Assembly (NCBI RefSeq): GCF_003725735.1
Contig: NZ_RJTM01000109.1
Location: forward strand, 32,717-96,716
Length of the DNA: 64,000 nt
Reading direction: 5' to 3'
Source of the DNA: Sinomicrobium pectinilyticum
Lineage (GTDB): Bacteria; Bacteroidota; Bacteroidia; Flavobacteriales; Flavobacteriaceae
Under the pieces are notes generated by a model. It was not told where the DNA came from and ran no database searches. It was given only the letters and a program-made list of their open reading frames with translations. Shown here piece by piece: positions 48,509 through 57,279 of the stretch. The position numbers and the translations under genes were made by a program. Position 1 is the first letter of the stretch, and the number at the start of each line of letters is the position of its first letter.

Positions 48509-48660
48509 CGAAAATGAATGCAAACGGAAGGTATCCGGTTTTACCTTTCGCCCCTTATTTTTACAGAAATACACTCCTTTTTTATACCCTAAAACCAGGA
48601 CCTGTATAATTTTAATCTTTTTATAAGAGTCCCCCCTTCTTCTTATTTAAAAAAACGTTT

Positions 48661-48668
48661 TACTTTTG
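48661..48668 (+). promoter_or_regulatory. Putative -7 box of mgtE
   Basis: TACTTTTG is an exact consensus match; the implied leader is about 130 bases. Confidence 0.5.
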
Positions 48669-48805
48669 CGCCCTGAAATATAAATGATATTCCACATGGA
48701 CACAGGTCCCAAACATTTAATCAGTAATTCTTCCCTACCATAATTACACGGTATTTTTTGGCATGTGTGATGAGGTAAGAAGCATTACACAAACCAAAAA
48801 GTATT

Positions 48806-50185
48806 ATGATCCGTACAAAACTGCAACAACTTTTTGACGAGTTCTGGCACATTGACCAGATCACTACGGTGATCCCGCTTCTGAAAAAGATGCCTGTTAT
48901 CGAGGTAAGCGAACTGCTGCTGAGGATAGATGAGGGCCACCAGCTTCATATACTCTCCGGATTTACACCTAAACAGCAGGGTGCTATAGTTTCGGACTTT
49001 CCTCTGGCACGGCAGCTCGCCCTCTTCAGGTCTGCCGGTGTAAAAAGGTTTGCACTGATTTTCGAAAACATGCCTTCCGAGAGCAGGGCAGACATGTTCC
49101 CCCGTCTTACACCAGAAGAGCAGACAGCCCTCTTACCCTTTTTGTCCAAAACCGTCCGGGAAAATGTCATCCGGTTGAGCGCATATCCTCCCGAAACCGC
49201 CGGAGGTATTATGAGCACCGATTTTGCGACTATCCAACAGTCTATGACCTGTGCAGAGGCCATGGCTAAAATCAGAAGTGATGCGCCTTCCAAACGGACG
49301 GTATATTATATCTATGTAGTGGACGAAGAGCAAAAAATGCAAGGTTTCGTAACACTTAAGGACCTGATCATGGCAGCCCCTTCCTCTCTGGTCAGACATA
49401 TGCTCCACCAGGAGTTTGTCTTTGCCTATGCCGATGAAGACCGTGAAAAAGTAGCGCAAAAAATTGAAAAATACGACCTTGTTGCCATTCCCGTGCTAAA
49501 CCGGGAAAACCGGTTGGCAGGGATCGTCACCCATGATGAAGCCATAGATATTATCCGGGTCGAGCAAACCGAAGATATGGAAAAATTCATGGGGATCGTT
49601 CCGGATAAAAACGAACTGGACTACATAGCCACTTCCAGCTGGAAACATTTTAAAAAACGTGCAGTATGGATCATTTCCCTGGCTGTCTTCGGAATTATCT
49701 CCGGCCTTATTATCCATGGTTACGAGAATGTCCTGAAAAACTTCCTTATACTCGCCCTGTACATGCCCATGGTAGCCGACACCGGGGGAAATTCGGGGAG
49801 CCAGGCAGCAACTGTTGTGGTCCGGGCTATGGCATTAGGCCAGGTTTCCGTAAAAGACTGGTTGAAAATATTGTGGAAAGAAGCGCGGATTTCTTTGCTC
49901 CTGGCGGTATGCCTGGGTATACTGGCGTTCCTCAAAGTACTTTTCCTCAGCTGGGAAACCCCTATTCCCGAACTTTACAGTCTCAGCAGAATTGCTTTTG
50001 CCATTGCACTGGCACTTTCCATTCAGGTGATTACGGCAACTATCATCGGTGCAGGCCTGCCTTTACTTGTCAAACGATTCGGAGGTGACCCGGCCGTAGC
50101 TGCAAGTCCGGCTATTACCACTATTGTGGACATTACGGGGCTCCTTATATATTTTGGCATTACCACGTTGTTCTTCACGCTGTAA
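48806..50185 (+). CDS. mgtE: Magnesium transporter MgtE
   Basis: 459 residues: N-terminal MgtE_N superhelical domain (about 20-130), paired CBS domains (about 135-260, ETAGGIMSTDFATI and VAIPVLNRENRLAGIVTHDEAID), and five membrane helices (from 290) with the pore signature PMVADTGGNSGSQAATVVVRAMALG. Family proteins are Mg2+-gated channels; the cytosolic domains sense intracellular Mg2+. Length and motif order are standard. Its last 11 bases overlap the convergent end of mnmD. Confidence 0.95.
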   Translation: MIRTKLQQLFDEFWHIDQITTVIPLLKKMPVIEVSELLLRIDEGHQLHILSGFTPKQQGAIVSDFPLARQLALFRSAGVKRFALIFENMPSESRADMFPRLTPEEQTALLPFLSKTVRENVIRLSAYPPETAGGIMSTDFATIQQSMTCAEAMAKIRSDAPSKRTVYYIYVVDEEQKMQGFVTLKDLIMAAPSSLVRHMLHQEFVFAYADEDREKVAQKIEKYDLVAIPVLNRENRLAGIVTHDEAIDIIRVEQTEDMEKFMGIVPDKNELDYIATSSWKHFKKRAVWIISLAVFGIISGLIIHGYENVLKNFLILALYMPMVADTGGNSGSQAATVVVRAMALGQVSVKDWLKILWKEARISLLLAVCLGILAFLKVLFLSWETPIPELYSLSRIAFAIALALSIQVITATIIGAGLPLLVKRFGGDPAVAASPAITTIVDITGLLIYFGITTLFFTL

Positions 50186-50852
50186 CTGCCGTATATTTAA
50201 TTGCTCTCAGCATTTCCCTTTTACCTGGAGGGCCGGGCAGGCGTTCTACCGTAAACCCAACCGCCTGCATGGCCCTCCTTACACTTCCTTTGGCGGAATA
50301 AGTAACCAGCACACCGTTCTCTCTCATTGCCTCATACATCTTTGCAAAAATATCTTCTGTCCATAGCTCCGGTTGTACCCTGGGCCCGAAAGCATCAAAA
50401 TACACCAGGTCAAATTTCTCTCTGTCCGTAATATCCGAGAAAGACTGCTGCCTCTTGGTAAGCACAAACCTGCCGGATATTTCATGGGGTGTTTCCCAGG
50501 AAACTTCATGCATCTTTTCAAAAGAAGGAGTCCACTGTTCTGCCCCCAGTTCTGCAAGATAGTTCAGTTGTTGCAGTTCTTCCGACGAAACCGGATAGGC
50601 TTCCACCCCGGTATATTCCACAGGTAACTTTCTCTCTTCGGCTTCCAGAAAAGTTATAAAAGCATTAAGCCCTGTACCGAAACCTATTTCAAGGACGGAT
50701 ACTTTATCTTTTGCCAGCCTGTCCAGCCCGTTTTTTATAAACACATGCCTGGCTTCCCGTATGGCCCCGTGAACGGAATGGTAGTGTTCATCCCATTCCT
50801 CCAGGTGTATGGTGGTGGAACCGTCCGCTGTTTTTATTATTTTTCTTTTCAA
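50175..50852 (-). CDS. mnmD: tRNA 5-methylaminomethyl-2-thiouridine methyltransferase MnmD
   Basis: 225 residues, equal to the N-terminal methyltransferase half of E. coli MnmC. SAM motif LEIGFGTGLNAF (at about 55-66), YTGVEAYP, and FDLVYFDAFGPRVQPELWTEDIF are diagnostic; the C-terminal TYSAKGSVRRAMQAVGFTVERLPGPPGKREML completes the family. It finishes mnm5s2U at the wobble base of tRNAs for Lys, Glu and Gln. The oxidase half (MnmC2) is absent, as usual for free-standing MnmD. Confidence 0.93.
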   Translation of the reverse strand: MKRKIIKTADGSTTIHLEEWDEHYHSVHGAIREARHVFIKNGLDRLAKDKVSVLEIGFGTGLNAFITFLEAEERKLPVEYTGVEAYPVSSEELQQLNYLAELGAEQWTPSFEKMHEVSWETPHEISGRFVLTKRQQSFSDITDREKFDLVYFDAFGPRVQPELWTEDIFAKMYEAMRENGVLVTYSAKGSVRRAMQAVGFTVERLPGPPGKREMLRAIKYTAVTA

Positions 50853-50912
50853 AAGGTATGAAAATACTCGGTTAATGTATTGTTCGGATCATCGGAAATA
50901 ACGGGTCTCCCC

Positions 50913-51407
50913 CTACTGTTTAATAAGTACCCCGTTGGCTTCAACGGCATAGGTAATCCGCGGTTCGGTAATCTGTGCTATTTCTTCTTCGGTCTTTCCG
51001 GCATCTTTGGCATAGTGTCTCAGGTCTTTGACCGACATTTCTTCCACATAAGCCTTTCCCTCGATAACCACTTCTCCGGAAGCGTCTTTCGGCACAAAAA
51101 ACCCGTAGTCCTTAAAGCGTACCATAGCTTCCCGGCCGCCATCCAGTTGCACTTTCATCCAACATCCCTTTTTCGGGCAGACTTCCAGGATTGTAGAGGT
51201 AAATTTTACAGGTATGGTATCGGTTTTCCGAAGCCCGGTAAATTTTTTATCCATTTCCACGGCTCCCCAACGGTTATCCGGCGTCACAGAATCCCCGAAA
51301 GAACTATAAGCTACAGGTGTGCCCCCGTCTTTTTCAGCATTTTGCTTGCAGCCGCTTGTGGCAAATAAAAACAATACTGCCAAAAAATTTAATATTAATG
51401 ACTTCAT
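50913..51407 (-). CDS. DUF4920 lipoprotein
   Basis: 164 residues with lipoprotein signal MKSLILNFLAVLFLFATSGC (lipidated Cys20). The domain holds the family segment EVCPKKGCWMKVQLDGGREAMVRFKDYGFFVPKDASG, with a Cys-x4-Cys pair that could bind metal or form a disulfide. DUF4920 proteins are small periplasmic proteins of Bacteroidota with unknown role. It lies 60 bases upstream of mnmD on the same strand and diverges from ilvE. Confidence 0.82.
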   Translation of the reverse strand: MKSLILNFLAVLFLFATSGCKQNAEKDGGTPVAYSSFGDSVTPDNRWGAVEMDKKFTGLRKTDTIPVKFTSTILEVCPKKGCWMKVQLDGGREAMVRFKDYGFFVPKDASGEVVIEGKAYVEEMSVKDLRHYAKDAGKTEEEIAQITEPRITYAVEANGVLIKQ

Positions 51408-51536
51408 ATCTCAATTTTTTAGGAAATTAACTGATCACTCTCTATTTCAGACTAACAAAATAAATGAATTTTATGTGATTTTTTAATTCCGTATACGTAT
51501 TTATTTAATTACTTTAGCTTTAAAATTTATTTGACC

Positions 51537-52607
51537 ATGAAGACAGAAGAAGTTACTCCTATTAAAATTGAAAAAACGGCTAGCTCCAGGATAGAAAAAG
51601 TAGATTTTAATCATCTCACTTTCGGAAGTGTATTTACGGACCACATGTTCGTTTGCGACTATGCCAACGGTAGCTGGGGAACTCCACAGATCACTCCTTA
51701 CCAACCACTTGTCCTTGATCCTTCTGCCAGGGTATTTCACTATGCCCAGGCTGTTTTCGAAGGAATGAAGGCCTACCGGGACGATAATGACCGTGTATGG
51801 CTTTTCCGTCCGGATGAAAATTTTAAAAGGATCAACAAATCTTCTGTACGTATGGCCATGCCGGAATTTCCGGAAGAATACTTTTTCGAGGGACTGAAGA
51901 CCCTACTCAAACTGGACGAGAAATGGATCCGCAAGGGAGAGGGTAATTCGCTTTACATACGTCCTTTTATAATTGCCACGGAGCCGAGCGTTATGGCTTC
52001 TCCTTCCGGACAGTACAAATTTGTAATTATATGCTCTCCGGCACAATCTTATTACGGTGGTGAGGTACGTGTAAAAATCGCCGACCACTACAGCCGTTCT
52101 GCTTCGGGCGGTATAGGGTATGCCAAAGCTGCCGCGAACTACGGCGCCCAGTTCTACCCTACTTCCCTGGCAAACAAAGAAGGATATCAACAGGTTATAT
52201 GGACAGATTCCAATACCCATGAATATCTGGAAGAAGCCGGCACCATGAATGTATTTTTCCGCATAGGAGATACGCTTATTACGGCGCCTACCAGCGACAG
52301 GATATTGGACGGGGTTACCCGAAAAAGTGTTATTGCTGTTGCCGAATCCAAAGGTATCAAAGTAGAGGTAAGACCTGTTAAGGTCGGAGAAATTGTTGCC
52401 GCGGCCAAAGAGGGAACCCTGAAGGAGATTTTCGGAAGTGGTACTGCTGCCGTTATTAATCCGGTAGTGGGATTCGGGTATAAGGACGAAAAGTTCGAAC
52501 TCCCAAAAACAGATGACTCTTATGCTTCCATGATCAAAAAAGCCATCATTGATATTCAGTATAACAGATCCGAAGATCCTTTCGGATGGCGTTATGAAAT
52601 AAAATAA
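51537..52607 (+). CDS. ilvE: Branched-chain amino acid aminotransferase
   Basis: 356 residues; fold-type IV aminotransferase, large (eukaryote-like) form. The PLP Lys is 197 in GGIGYAKAAANYG; FHYAQAVFEGMKAYR and YLEEAGTMNVFF are family blocks. The ATG at 51537 is preferred over a TTG two codons upstream. A TACTTTAG -7-like box lies at 51510-51517, the same octamer as in the pheA promoter. It catalyses the last step of Ile, Leu and Val synthesis. The ilv/leu genes are elsewhere, and no leader peptide is seen here. Confidence 0.95.
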   Translation: MKTEEVTPIKIEKTASSRIEKVDFNHLTFGSVFTDHMFVCDYANGSWGTPQITPYQPLVLDPSARVFHYAQAVFEGMKAYRDDNDRVWLFRPDENFKRINKSSVRMAMPEFPEEYFFEGLKTLLKLDEKWIRKGEGNSLYIRPFIIATEPSVMASPSGQYKFVIICSPAQSYYGGEVRVKIADHYSRSASGGIGYAKAAANYGAQFYPTSLANKEGYQQVIWTDSNTHEYLEEAGTMNVFFRIGDTLITAPTSDRILDGVTRKSVIAVAESKGIKVEVRPVKVGEIVAAAKEGTLKEIFGSGTAAVINPVVGFGYKDEKFELPKTDDSYASMIKKAIIDIQYNRSEDPFGWRYEIK

Positions 52608-52622
52608 CAGGACATATATATT

Positions 52623-52666
52623 TGCAGGTTGCAGTTATCCCGAAACAGATTAAACTGCAACCTGCA
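52623..52666 (+). terminator. Terminator between ilvE and the pyrophosphohydrolase gene
   Basis: Perfect 14-bp stem with arms TGCAGGTTGCAGTT and its complement, 16-base loop, T-rich afterwards on the plus strand. The arms carry the TTGCAGG heptad seen in the repeat tracts at 12756 and 21386. Confidence 0.82.
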
Positions 52667-52671
52667 CTTTC

Positions 52672-53064
52672 TTATTTTTCCAAAACTTTGGTGATATCGG
52701 GCTTAAAATAATTCGGCCCTTTCATAACCTTACCGTCTTCCCGGTATATCGGTTTACCATTTTGACCCAGTTTACTCATATTACTGCGTTGTATTTCCTC
52801 GAATACTTCTTCGATTTTATGTTGCATGCCATGTTCCAGAATGGTGCCGCATAAAATATATAACATATCTCCCAAGGCATCGGCCACTTCCACCAGGTCG
52901 TTATTCTTTGCGGCTTCCAGATATTCTTCATTTTCCTCCGCCATAAGATTATATCGCAGGTCTATTTTAGCTGTTCCTATATCGGCAAGGGGGGCATTGG
53001 CTATTCCCAACCCGAATGCGCGATGAAATTCCGCTACCGCTTCCAGTTTTCTCTTCATTATCAA
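52672..53064 (-). CDS. MazG-superfamily nucleotide pyrophosphohydrolase (PRA-PH-like)
   Basis: 130 residues. The helical core has EENEEYLEAAKNNDLVEVADALGDMLYILCGT, that is ExxEE...ExxDxxGD, the metal-binding pattern of this superfamily, followed by a C-terminal SKLGQNGKPIYREDGKVMKGPNYFKPD. This is the small family usually labelled nucleoside triphosphate pyrophosphohydrolase, distinct from the 110-residue one at 16380. Likely clears unwanted dNTPs. It is convergent with ilvE, 5 bases from the terminator. Confidence 0.83.
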   Translation of the reverse strand: MIMKRKLEAVAEFHRAFGLGIANAPLADIGTAKIDLRYNLMAEENEEYLEAAKNNDLVEVADALGDMLYILCGTILEHGMQHKIEEVFEEIQRSNMSKLGQNGKPIYREDGKVMKGPNYFKPDITKVLEK

Positions 53065-53213
53065 TTAAAATTACAGTTTTAATAGTGATTTACCACGACA
53101 CCTGCCTTTTCCCCGGGCGCCTCGGATACCCGCCCGGCACGAAGATTGCCCTCCCCATCTGCTAACAGGAAAAGGACACCCTTAAACGAAGGCCTTGCTG
53201 TCGATAAAATGGT

Positions 53214-53221
53214 TATTTTTG
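53214..53221 (+). promoter_or_regulatory. Putative -7 box of the small membrane protein gene
   Basis: TATTTTTG, exact consensus, 15 bases before the ATG at 53237; a TTG at 53195-53197 is 16 bases upstream. Confidence 0.5.
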
Positions 53222-53236
53222 CCTAAAAATAAATAT

Positions 53237-53425
53237 ATGTTCACAACGGGACAACTCATATTCGCCATTTTTTTCTTCATCGCTTTTGTCATGGTGATCT
53301 TCTTTAGCTACAGAAAAGATAAAAGGCTGCATGCCAGGCACTATAGCGGAAGCATTAAGATTTTAATAGGCTTCATCCTCTTCCTTGTAATTTTATTCGT
53401 ATTAAAAAGCTGGGTGAAGTCGTAG
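53237..53425 (+). CDS. Small two-helix membrane protein, function unknown
   Basis: 62 residues from the ATG at 53237 (an alternative frame start at 53195 lies inside the promoter). Two hydrophobic helices, TTGQLIFAIFFFIAFVMVIFFSY and GSIKILIGFILFLVILFVLK, are joined by a basic polar loop (RKDKRLHARHYS). It has no enzymatic motif. I do not recognise a named family; small proteins of this type are common beside housekeeping genes in flavobacteria. Confidence 0.7.
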   Translation: MFTTGQLIFAIFFFIAFVMVIFFSYRKDKRLHARHYSGSIKILIGFILFLVILFVLKSWVKS

Positions 53426-53560
53426 ATATTATCCGAAATTCAAAGAGATGGTCCTTTTTATACCATATCCCTAACGCAGCACGGATTTTTTTGTTTTTTT
53501 AAACCGCTTTTATTCTAAAAAAAATTATAAATTAGCGCCGTGGTTTAAAAAATAAAAGCA

Positions 53561-53737
53561 ATGATTACATTTTGTAGTGTATTGTTTTCGCTTCTTATTA
53601 TTAATGTGCTCCTTTTAACTTTCAGCATTAATAAGACGGAGAAGAAAACAAAAAAGCCTTTCCGGTTCTATCCGGAAAAGACGGAAAAGAGTCTTACTCC
53701 TCATTTCAACATCAAGAATTACAGGGAAGCGGTATAG
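53561..53737 (+). CDS. Small single-helix membrane protein (58 residues), function unknown
   Basis: Codons from the ATG at 53561 to the TAG at 53735 encode 58 residues: an N-terminal hydrophobic helix (CSVLFSLLIINVLLLTFSI), then a basic, Lys-rich tail with PFRFYPEKTEK. A TAAATTAG (-7-like, seven of eight) lies at 53528-53535. Codon use resembles neighbours, and the frame starts and stops cleanly between two other genes, which supports a real gene. I recognise no family. Confidence 0.6.
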   Translation: MITFCSVLFSLLIINVLLLTFSINKTEKKTKKPFRFYPEKTEKSLTPHFNIKNYREAV

Positions 53738-53887
53738 CCGGCTGGTAACGGAGTTTACCAACTCACTTTAATCTTTAACCTTGTCAGAAAAGTCTTTTTT
53801 TGTTCCGGCAGAAAATGATTATGGTATCTTTTGTGCTCATATTTGCGTTATTGTGTAAATTAGCATCGGTGCAAATCAAGAGAAATC

Positions 53888-54931
53888 ATGAAAATCCTTA
53901 AATATCTTTTTTTCCTTCTTCTAATATTGGTTATAGGCATATCCATATATATTGCTATCCAGCCTTCTTCTTATAGTGTAAGCAGGAGCCGGACCATTCA
54001 GGGCCACTCACCTGTAATATATAATTATGTAGAGGACCTTAAAAACTGGAAAGACTGGATGCCATGGCTGGAAAAGAATCCGGATATGACTATTACATAC
54101 GGCCGGACCACGCGGGGGATCGGAGCAGGTTTCACCTGGACGGATAAAAAGATACACGGAAAACTGGAGACTATCTCGGCAACTCCCTATACACACCTTG
54201 AACAAAAGCTGACTTATAACGATCACGAACCGGCCGAAGTTTCCTGGAAATTCGATTCGCAAGGAGATGCAACCCGGGTAACCTGGGAAACCAACGGAAC
54301 GCTGGACTTCAAATCCAAAGCATATGTACTCTACAAAGGCAGTATGGAAGACAAACTGGGACCGGAACTGGAACGGGGCCTTGAAAAACTGGATAGTACC
54401 ATACAGGAAAATGTAAAAAAATATGCGATATCCATAGATGGCATCACCGAACAAGGCGGAGGTTTTTACCTCTATACTACCACCTCCAGTAAAATATCCG
54501 ACAGCCGGAAAAAGATTTCCGAACGCGTAAATGCCATCCGGGAATACGTCACAAAACACAATATCTCCAATACGGGCACCCCTTTTACTTACTACTACTC
54601 CTGGGATGAAGAAAACAATGCAACCATATTTTCTAACGGGGTCTTTACTTCCTCAAAAATCATTACCGAGCCGGGGAGTGAAATTCTTACCGGTGAGATA
54701 TCGCCTTTCCGGGCCCTGAAGGTAACACTGGAAGGAGATACTGAAAACCTTGAAGAAGCCTGGGAAAGCGCTTTTGCTTATCTTGCAGAACGACAGATAG
54801 CCCAGGATTCTACCGGGCCTTATCTGGAATTTTATCCCGTAGATGCTTCTCATACCCTTAACCCTGCAAAATGGGTAACAGAAATATATGTCCCCGTGTC
54901 CGAACTCAATATTCCCCCCATAATCGAATAA
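53888..54931 (+). CDS. SRPBCC (START-like) and GyrI-like effector-binding protein
   Basis: 347 residues. An N-terminal membrane anchor (MKILKYLFFLLLILVIGISIYIAI) precedes a SRPBCC domain (about 30-175: EDLKNWKDWMPWLEKNP, GAGFTWTDKKIHG, VSWKFDSQGDATRVTWETNG) and a C-terminal GyrI-like/AraC-effector-binding domain (about 185-345, ending in WVTEIYVPV). Such two-domain membrane-attached proteins occur in Bacteroidota; ligand unknown. It is a single-gene unit between the small membrane protein and the nitrogen cluster. Confidence 0.8.
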   Translation: MKILKYLFFLLLILVIGISIYIAIQPSSYSVSRSRTIQGHSPVIYNYVEDLKNWKDWMPWLEKNPDMTITYGRTTRGIGAGFTWTDKKIHGKLETISATPYTHLEQKLTYNDHEPAEVSWKFDSQGDATRVTWETNGTLDFKSKAYVLYKGSMEDKLGPELERGLEKLDSTIQENVKKYAISIDGITEQGGGFYLYTTTSSKISDSRKKISERVNAIREYVTKHNISNTGTPFTYYYSWDEENNATIFSNGVFTSSKIITEPGSEILTGEISPFRALKVTLEGDTENLEEAWESAFAYLAERQIAQDSTGPYLEFYPVDASHTLNPAKWVTEIYVPVSELNIPPIIE

Positions 54932-55493
54932 ATCCATAGGGAACCGGCCTGCATATATATTCCGTGAGGTACACGGCAACTATGTTTTTCTCCGCCCATA
55001 ACTACGGAAATCTGGGCTTTCCGAAGAACACCCTTCCGCCATATTACTTCTGTCAGGCACAGGAGCATACAACCCCGCTTTTAAGCCTCATACTTCGATC
55101 ATTTACCGAACGGTCCTTGTACAAAAAAAATAACAGGTAACGGCCTTTAATACAACTAATATAACATTCTTACCTCAATCTACTCTCTTCCTCCAAGCAC
55201 CTATTTCAGTATACCGGCAACCTCTTTTTTAGCTGTAGTATCAGAAACTCGCACAATGACCATACTATAAGACAACGAAATCGTTTTCGTTTTCTGCATT
55301 CTGCTCTAAAAATTATTGTTTTTGACCTACTCCAAATACAAACACGTCATTTTTGCATCAATTTTTAGAAATAACCCCTAAAAAAATAGGGGGTGTTTAT
55401 CAATTATTCGTAAAAATCAAGATATTTAGTATATTTTAGTAAGGGGTGTGATTCGTTTAATATAAATTTAACATTCATAAAATTTATTCTCTT
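54932..55493. other. Long intergenic region upstream of the P-II gene
   Basis: 562 bases, the longest gap in the window. No supported ORF. Towards the P-II gene I see a promoter-like pair (TTG, 23 bases, CATTTTTG near 55350-55358), a small hairpin CCCCTA / TAGGGG (55375-55392) and two copies of GGGGTGT (55390-55396 and 55443-55449), 53 bases apart, with a second -7-like TATTTTAG at 55432-55439. This looks like a long, possibly regulated leader. Confidence 0.55.
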
Positions 55494-55832
55494 ATGAAAA
55501 AAATAGAAGCAATTATCCGAAAATCAAAATTTGATGATGTCAAGGAAGCTCTTCATCAGGTTGGAGTTAATTTTTTCAGCTATTGGGATGTTACCGGGCT
55601 TGGTAACGAGAAACAGGGACATGTATACAGGGGTGTTACTTACAGCACTGCAGATATACAAAGAAGGTACCTCTCCATAGTAGTATCCGATGAATTTGCG
55701 GAAAAGGCCGTAGAGGCCATTCTGGATTCCGCCGTAACAGGTAGTGTGGGTGACGGTAAAATATTTGTGTCTCCCGTAGAAGAAACATACCGTATACGAA
55801 CACGTGAAAAAGGAAAAACCTCTCTTAACTAA
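55494..55832 (+). CDS. P-II family nitrogen regulatory protein
   Basis: 112 residues. The N-terminal MKKIEAIIRKSKFDDVKEAL, the T-loop apex with Tyr50 (YRGVTYSTADI, where Tyr51 is the uridylylated residue of E. coli), and the C-terminal signature TGSVGDGKIFVSPVEETYRIRT are present. The T-loop is one or two residues shorter than E. coli GlnB/GlnK (GNEKQGHVYRG against RQKGHTELYRG). It precedes amtB by 51 bases, the usual GlnK-AmtB arrangement in which the trimer plugs the ammonium channel when nitrogen is sufficient. Confidence 0.93.
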   Translation: MKKIEAIIRKSKFDDVKEALHQVGVNFFSYWDVTGLGNEKQGHVYRGVTYSTADIQRRYLSIVVSDEFAEKAVEAILDSAVTGSVGDGKIFVSPVEETYRIRTREKGKTSLN

Positions 55833-55883
55833 CAAACGGATAAAAAACTAACCGACAAAGTAAACAATTAAAAAGAAAAAGTT

Positions 55884-57128
55884 ATGGAAGAAACTTTATT
55901 GACAGCCAATAATATATGGATGATGGTATGTACCGGATTGGTATTCTTCATGCACCTGGGTTTTTCCTTTTTGGAAATAGGCCTGACACGGCAGAAAAAT
56001 ACAATAAACATTCTTTTCAAAAACGTATTTATAATATGTATAGGTCTACTGATTTACTGTTTTGTAGGCTTTAACCTGATGTATCCCGGAAGCTTTATAG
56101 GAGGTGTCCTTCCGGATTATTTCATCGACCTGTTCGGGCTTTCCTTACCGGAAGACGGCCTTACTACTGCATATGCAGACGGAGGATATACGTACTGGAC
56201 AGATTTCCTTTTCCAGGGAATGTTTGCCGCCACAGCTGCTACGATAGTTTCCGGAGCAGTAGCGGAAAGAGTAAAACTGACAAGTTTTATGCTCTTTTCC
56301 GTAATTTATGTAGGTATCGTATATCCCATAGCAGGCTCCTGGAAATGGGGAGGCGGATTCCTTGACGAATGGGGTTTCTATGATTTTGCAGGTTCTACCT
56401 TAGTACATTCCGTAGGCGGATGGGCTGCCATCGTAGCCGTTTACCTGCTTGGGTCCCGTATTGGAAAATTCGGTAAAGACGGAAAAGTAAATGCCATTCC
56501 GGGGCATAACATTCCCATGGCAACTGCGGGGGTGCTGATCCTGTGGCTCGGATGGTTCGGGTTTAACGGCGGTTCCGTACTCTCGGCAGATCCCGGAGCT
56601 ACCTCTCTTACCCTGGTCACCACATGTCTTGCAGCCGCTGCAGGAGGTATATCCTCTTTCATATCCTCTACTATAATGTATAAGAATTACGACCTTACCA
56701 TGTTCCTTAACGGGATCCTGGGAGGATTGGTCGGTATCACCGCAGGAGCAGATCAGATGACCCCCACAGATGCTATTATCATAGGGCTGATAGCCGGCGT
56801 TATCATAGTCTTCGGTGTTGCTTTAGTGGACAAACTGAAACTGGACGATCCGGTAGGGGCCATAGCTGTTCATCTCATATGCGGAATATGGGGCACCCTT
56901 GCCGTAGGTATCTTCGGCGCCATGGCAGGCATGGACCAGTTCCTGATACAGCTTGCAGGGGTGGCTATTATTGGTGCATTTTGCATCGTTTCGGCATTCA
57001 TTATACTATTCACCATTAAAAAAACCATGGGATTGCGTGTTTCCAAAGAAGAAGAGCTCGAGGGGCTCGACCTTCACGAGCACGGAGGAATGGAAGCTTA
57101 TCCCGACTTCCGGATGAACCAACACTAA
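55884..57128 (+). CDS. amtB: Ammonium transporter
   Basis: 414 residues, eleven membrane helices. The first segment is WMMVCTGLVFFMHLGFSFLEIGLTRQKNTINI, followed by FAGSTLVHSVGGWAAIVA (first His of the twin-His pore) and IAVHLICGIWGTLAVGIF (second His). Signature DFAGSTLVH is complete. Length is typical, with a short hydrophilic tail. It is coupled to the P-II gene and followed by a porin gene after a hairpin, so the three may act in nitrogen-limited ammonium uptake. Confidence 0.95.
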   Translation: MEETLLTANNIWMMVCTGLVFFMHLGFSFLEIGLTRQKNTINILFKNVFIICIGLLIYCFVGFNLMYPGSFIGGVLPDYFIDLFGLSLPEDGLTTAYADGGYTYWTDFLFQGMFAATAATIVSGAVAERVKLTSFMLFSVIYVGIVYPIAGSWKWGGGFLDEWGFYDFAGSTLVHSVGGWAAIVAVYLLGSRIGKFGKDGKVNAIPGHNIPMATAGVLILWLGWFGFNGGSVLSADPGATSLTLVTTCLAAAAGGISSFISSTIMYKNYDLTMFLNGILGGLVGITAGADQMTPTDAIIIGLIAGVIIVFGVALVDKLKLDDPVGAIAVHLICGIWGTLAVGIFGAMAGMDQFLIQLAGVAIIGAFCIVSAFIILFTIKKTMGLRVSKEEELEGLDLHEHGGMEAYPDFRMNQH

Positions 57129-57169
57129 CTTACCCTGTAAAAGTTCTGAAAGTCTTTTGGAAAAAGGAA

Positions 57170-57195
57170 GCGGAGCGTTTGGCAGAACGCTCCGC
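57170..57195 (+). terminator. Hairpin between amtB and porin gene, weak terminator or processing site
   Basis: Perfect 10-bp stem GCGGAGCGTT / AACGCTCCGC with a 6-base loop but no T-run. It could lower the level of porin transcript relative to amtB or protect the amtB 3' end. Confidence 0.55.
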
Positions 57196-57279
57196 ATAAT
57201 AATCCTCATTCAAAAAAGATATTCCGGCGTTTCGACATACACATATCCAGTAAATATCAAAACAATTAATCTTTTTATT

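Larger units (their letters stand above)
48472..48805. other. Divergent intergenic region: hydroxylase / mgtE
   Basis: 334 bases. Exact -7 boxes face each way (48501-48508 minus, 48661-48668 plus), leaving a 130-base leader before mgtE. I looked for an M-box or other magnesium sensor in that leader and saw no recognisable core. No other gene. Confidence 0.55.

Noticed and set aside
48669..48805. Magnesium riboswitch (M-box) in the mgtE leader
   Set aside because: The 130-base leader shows none of the M-box core sequences and no strong nested stems.
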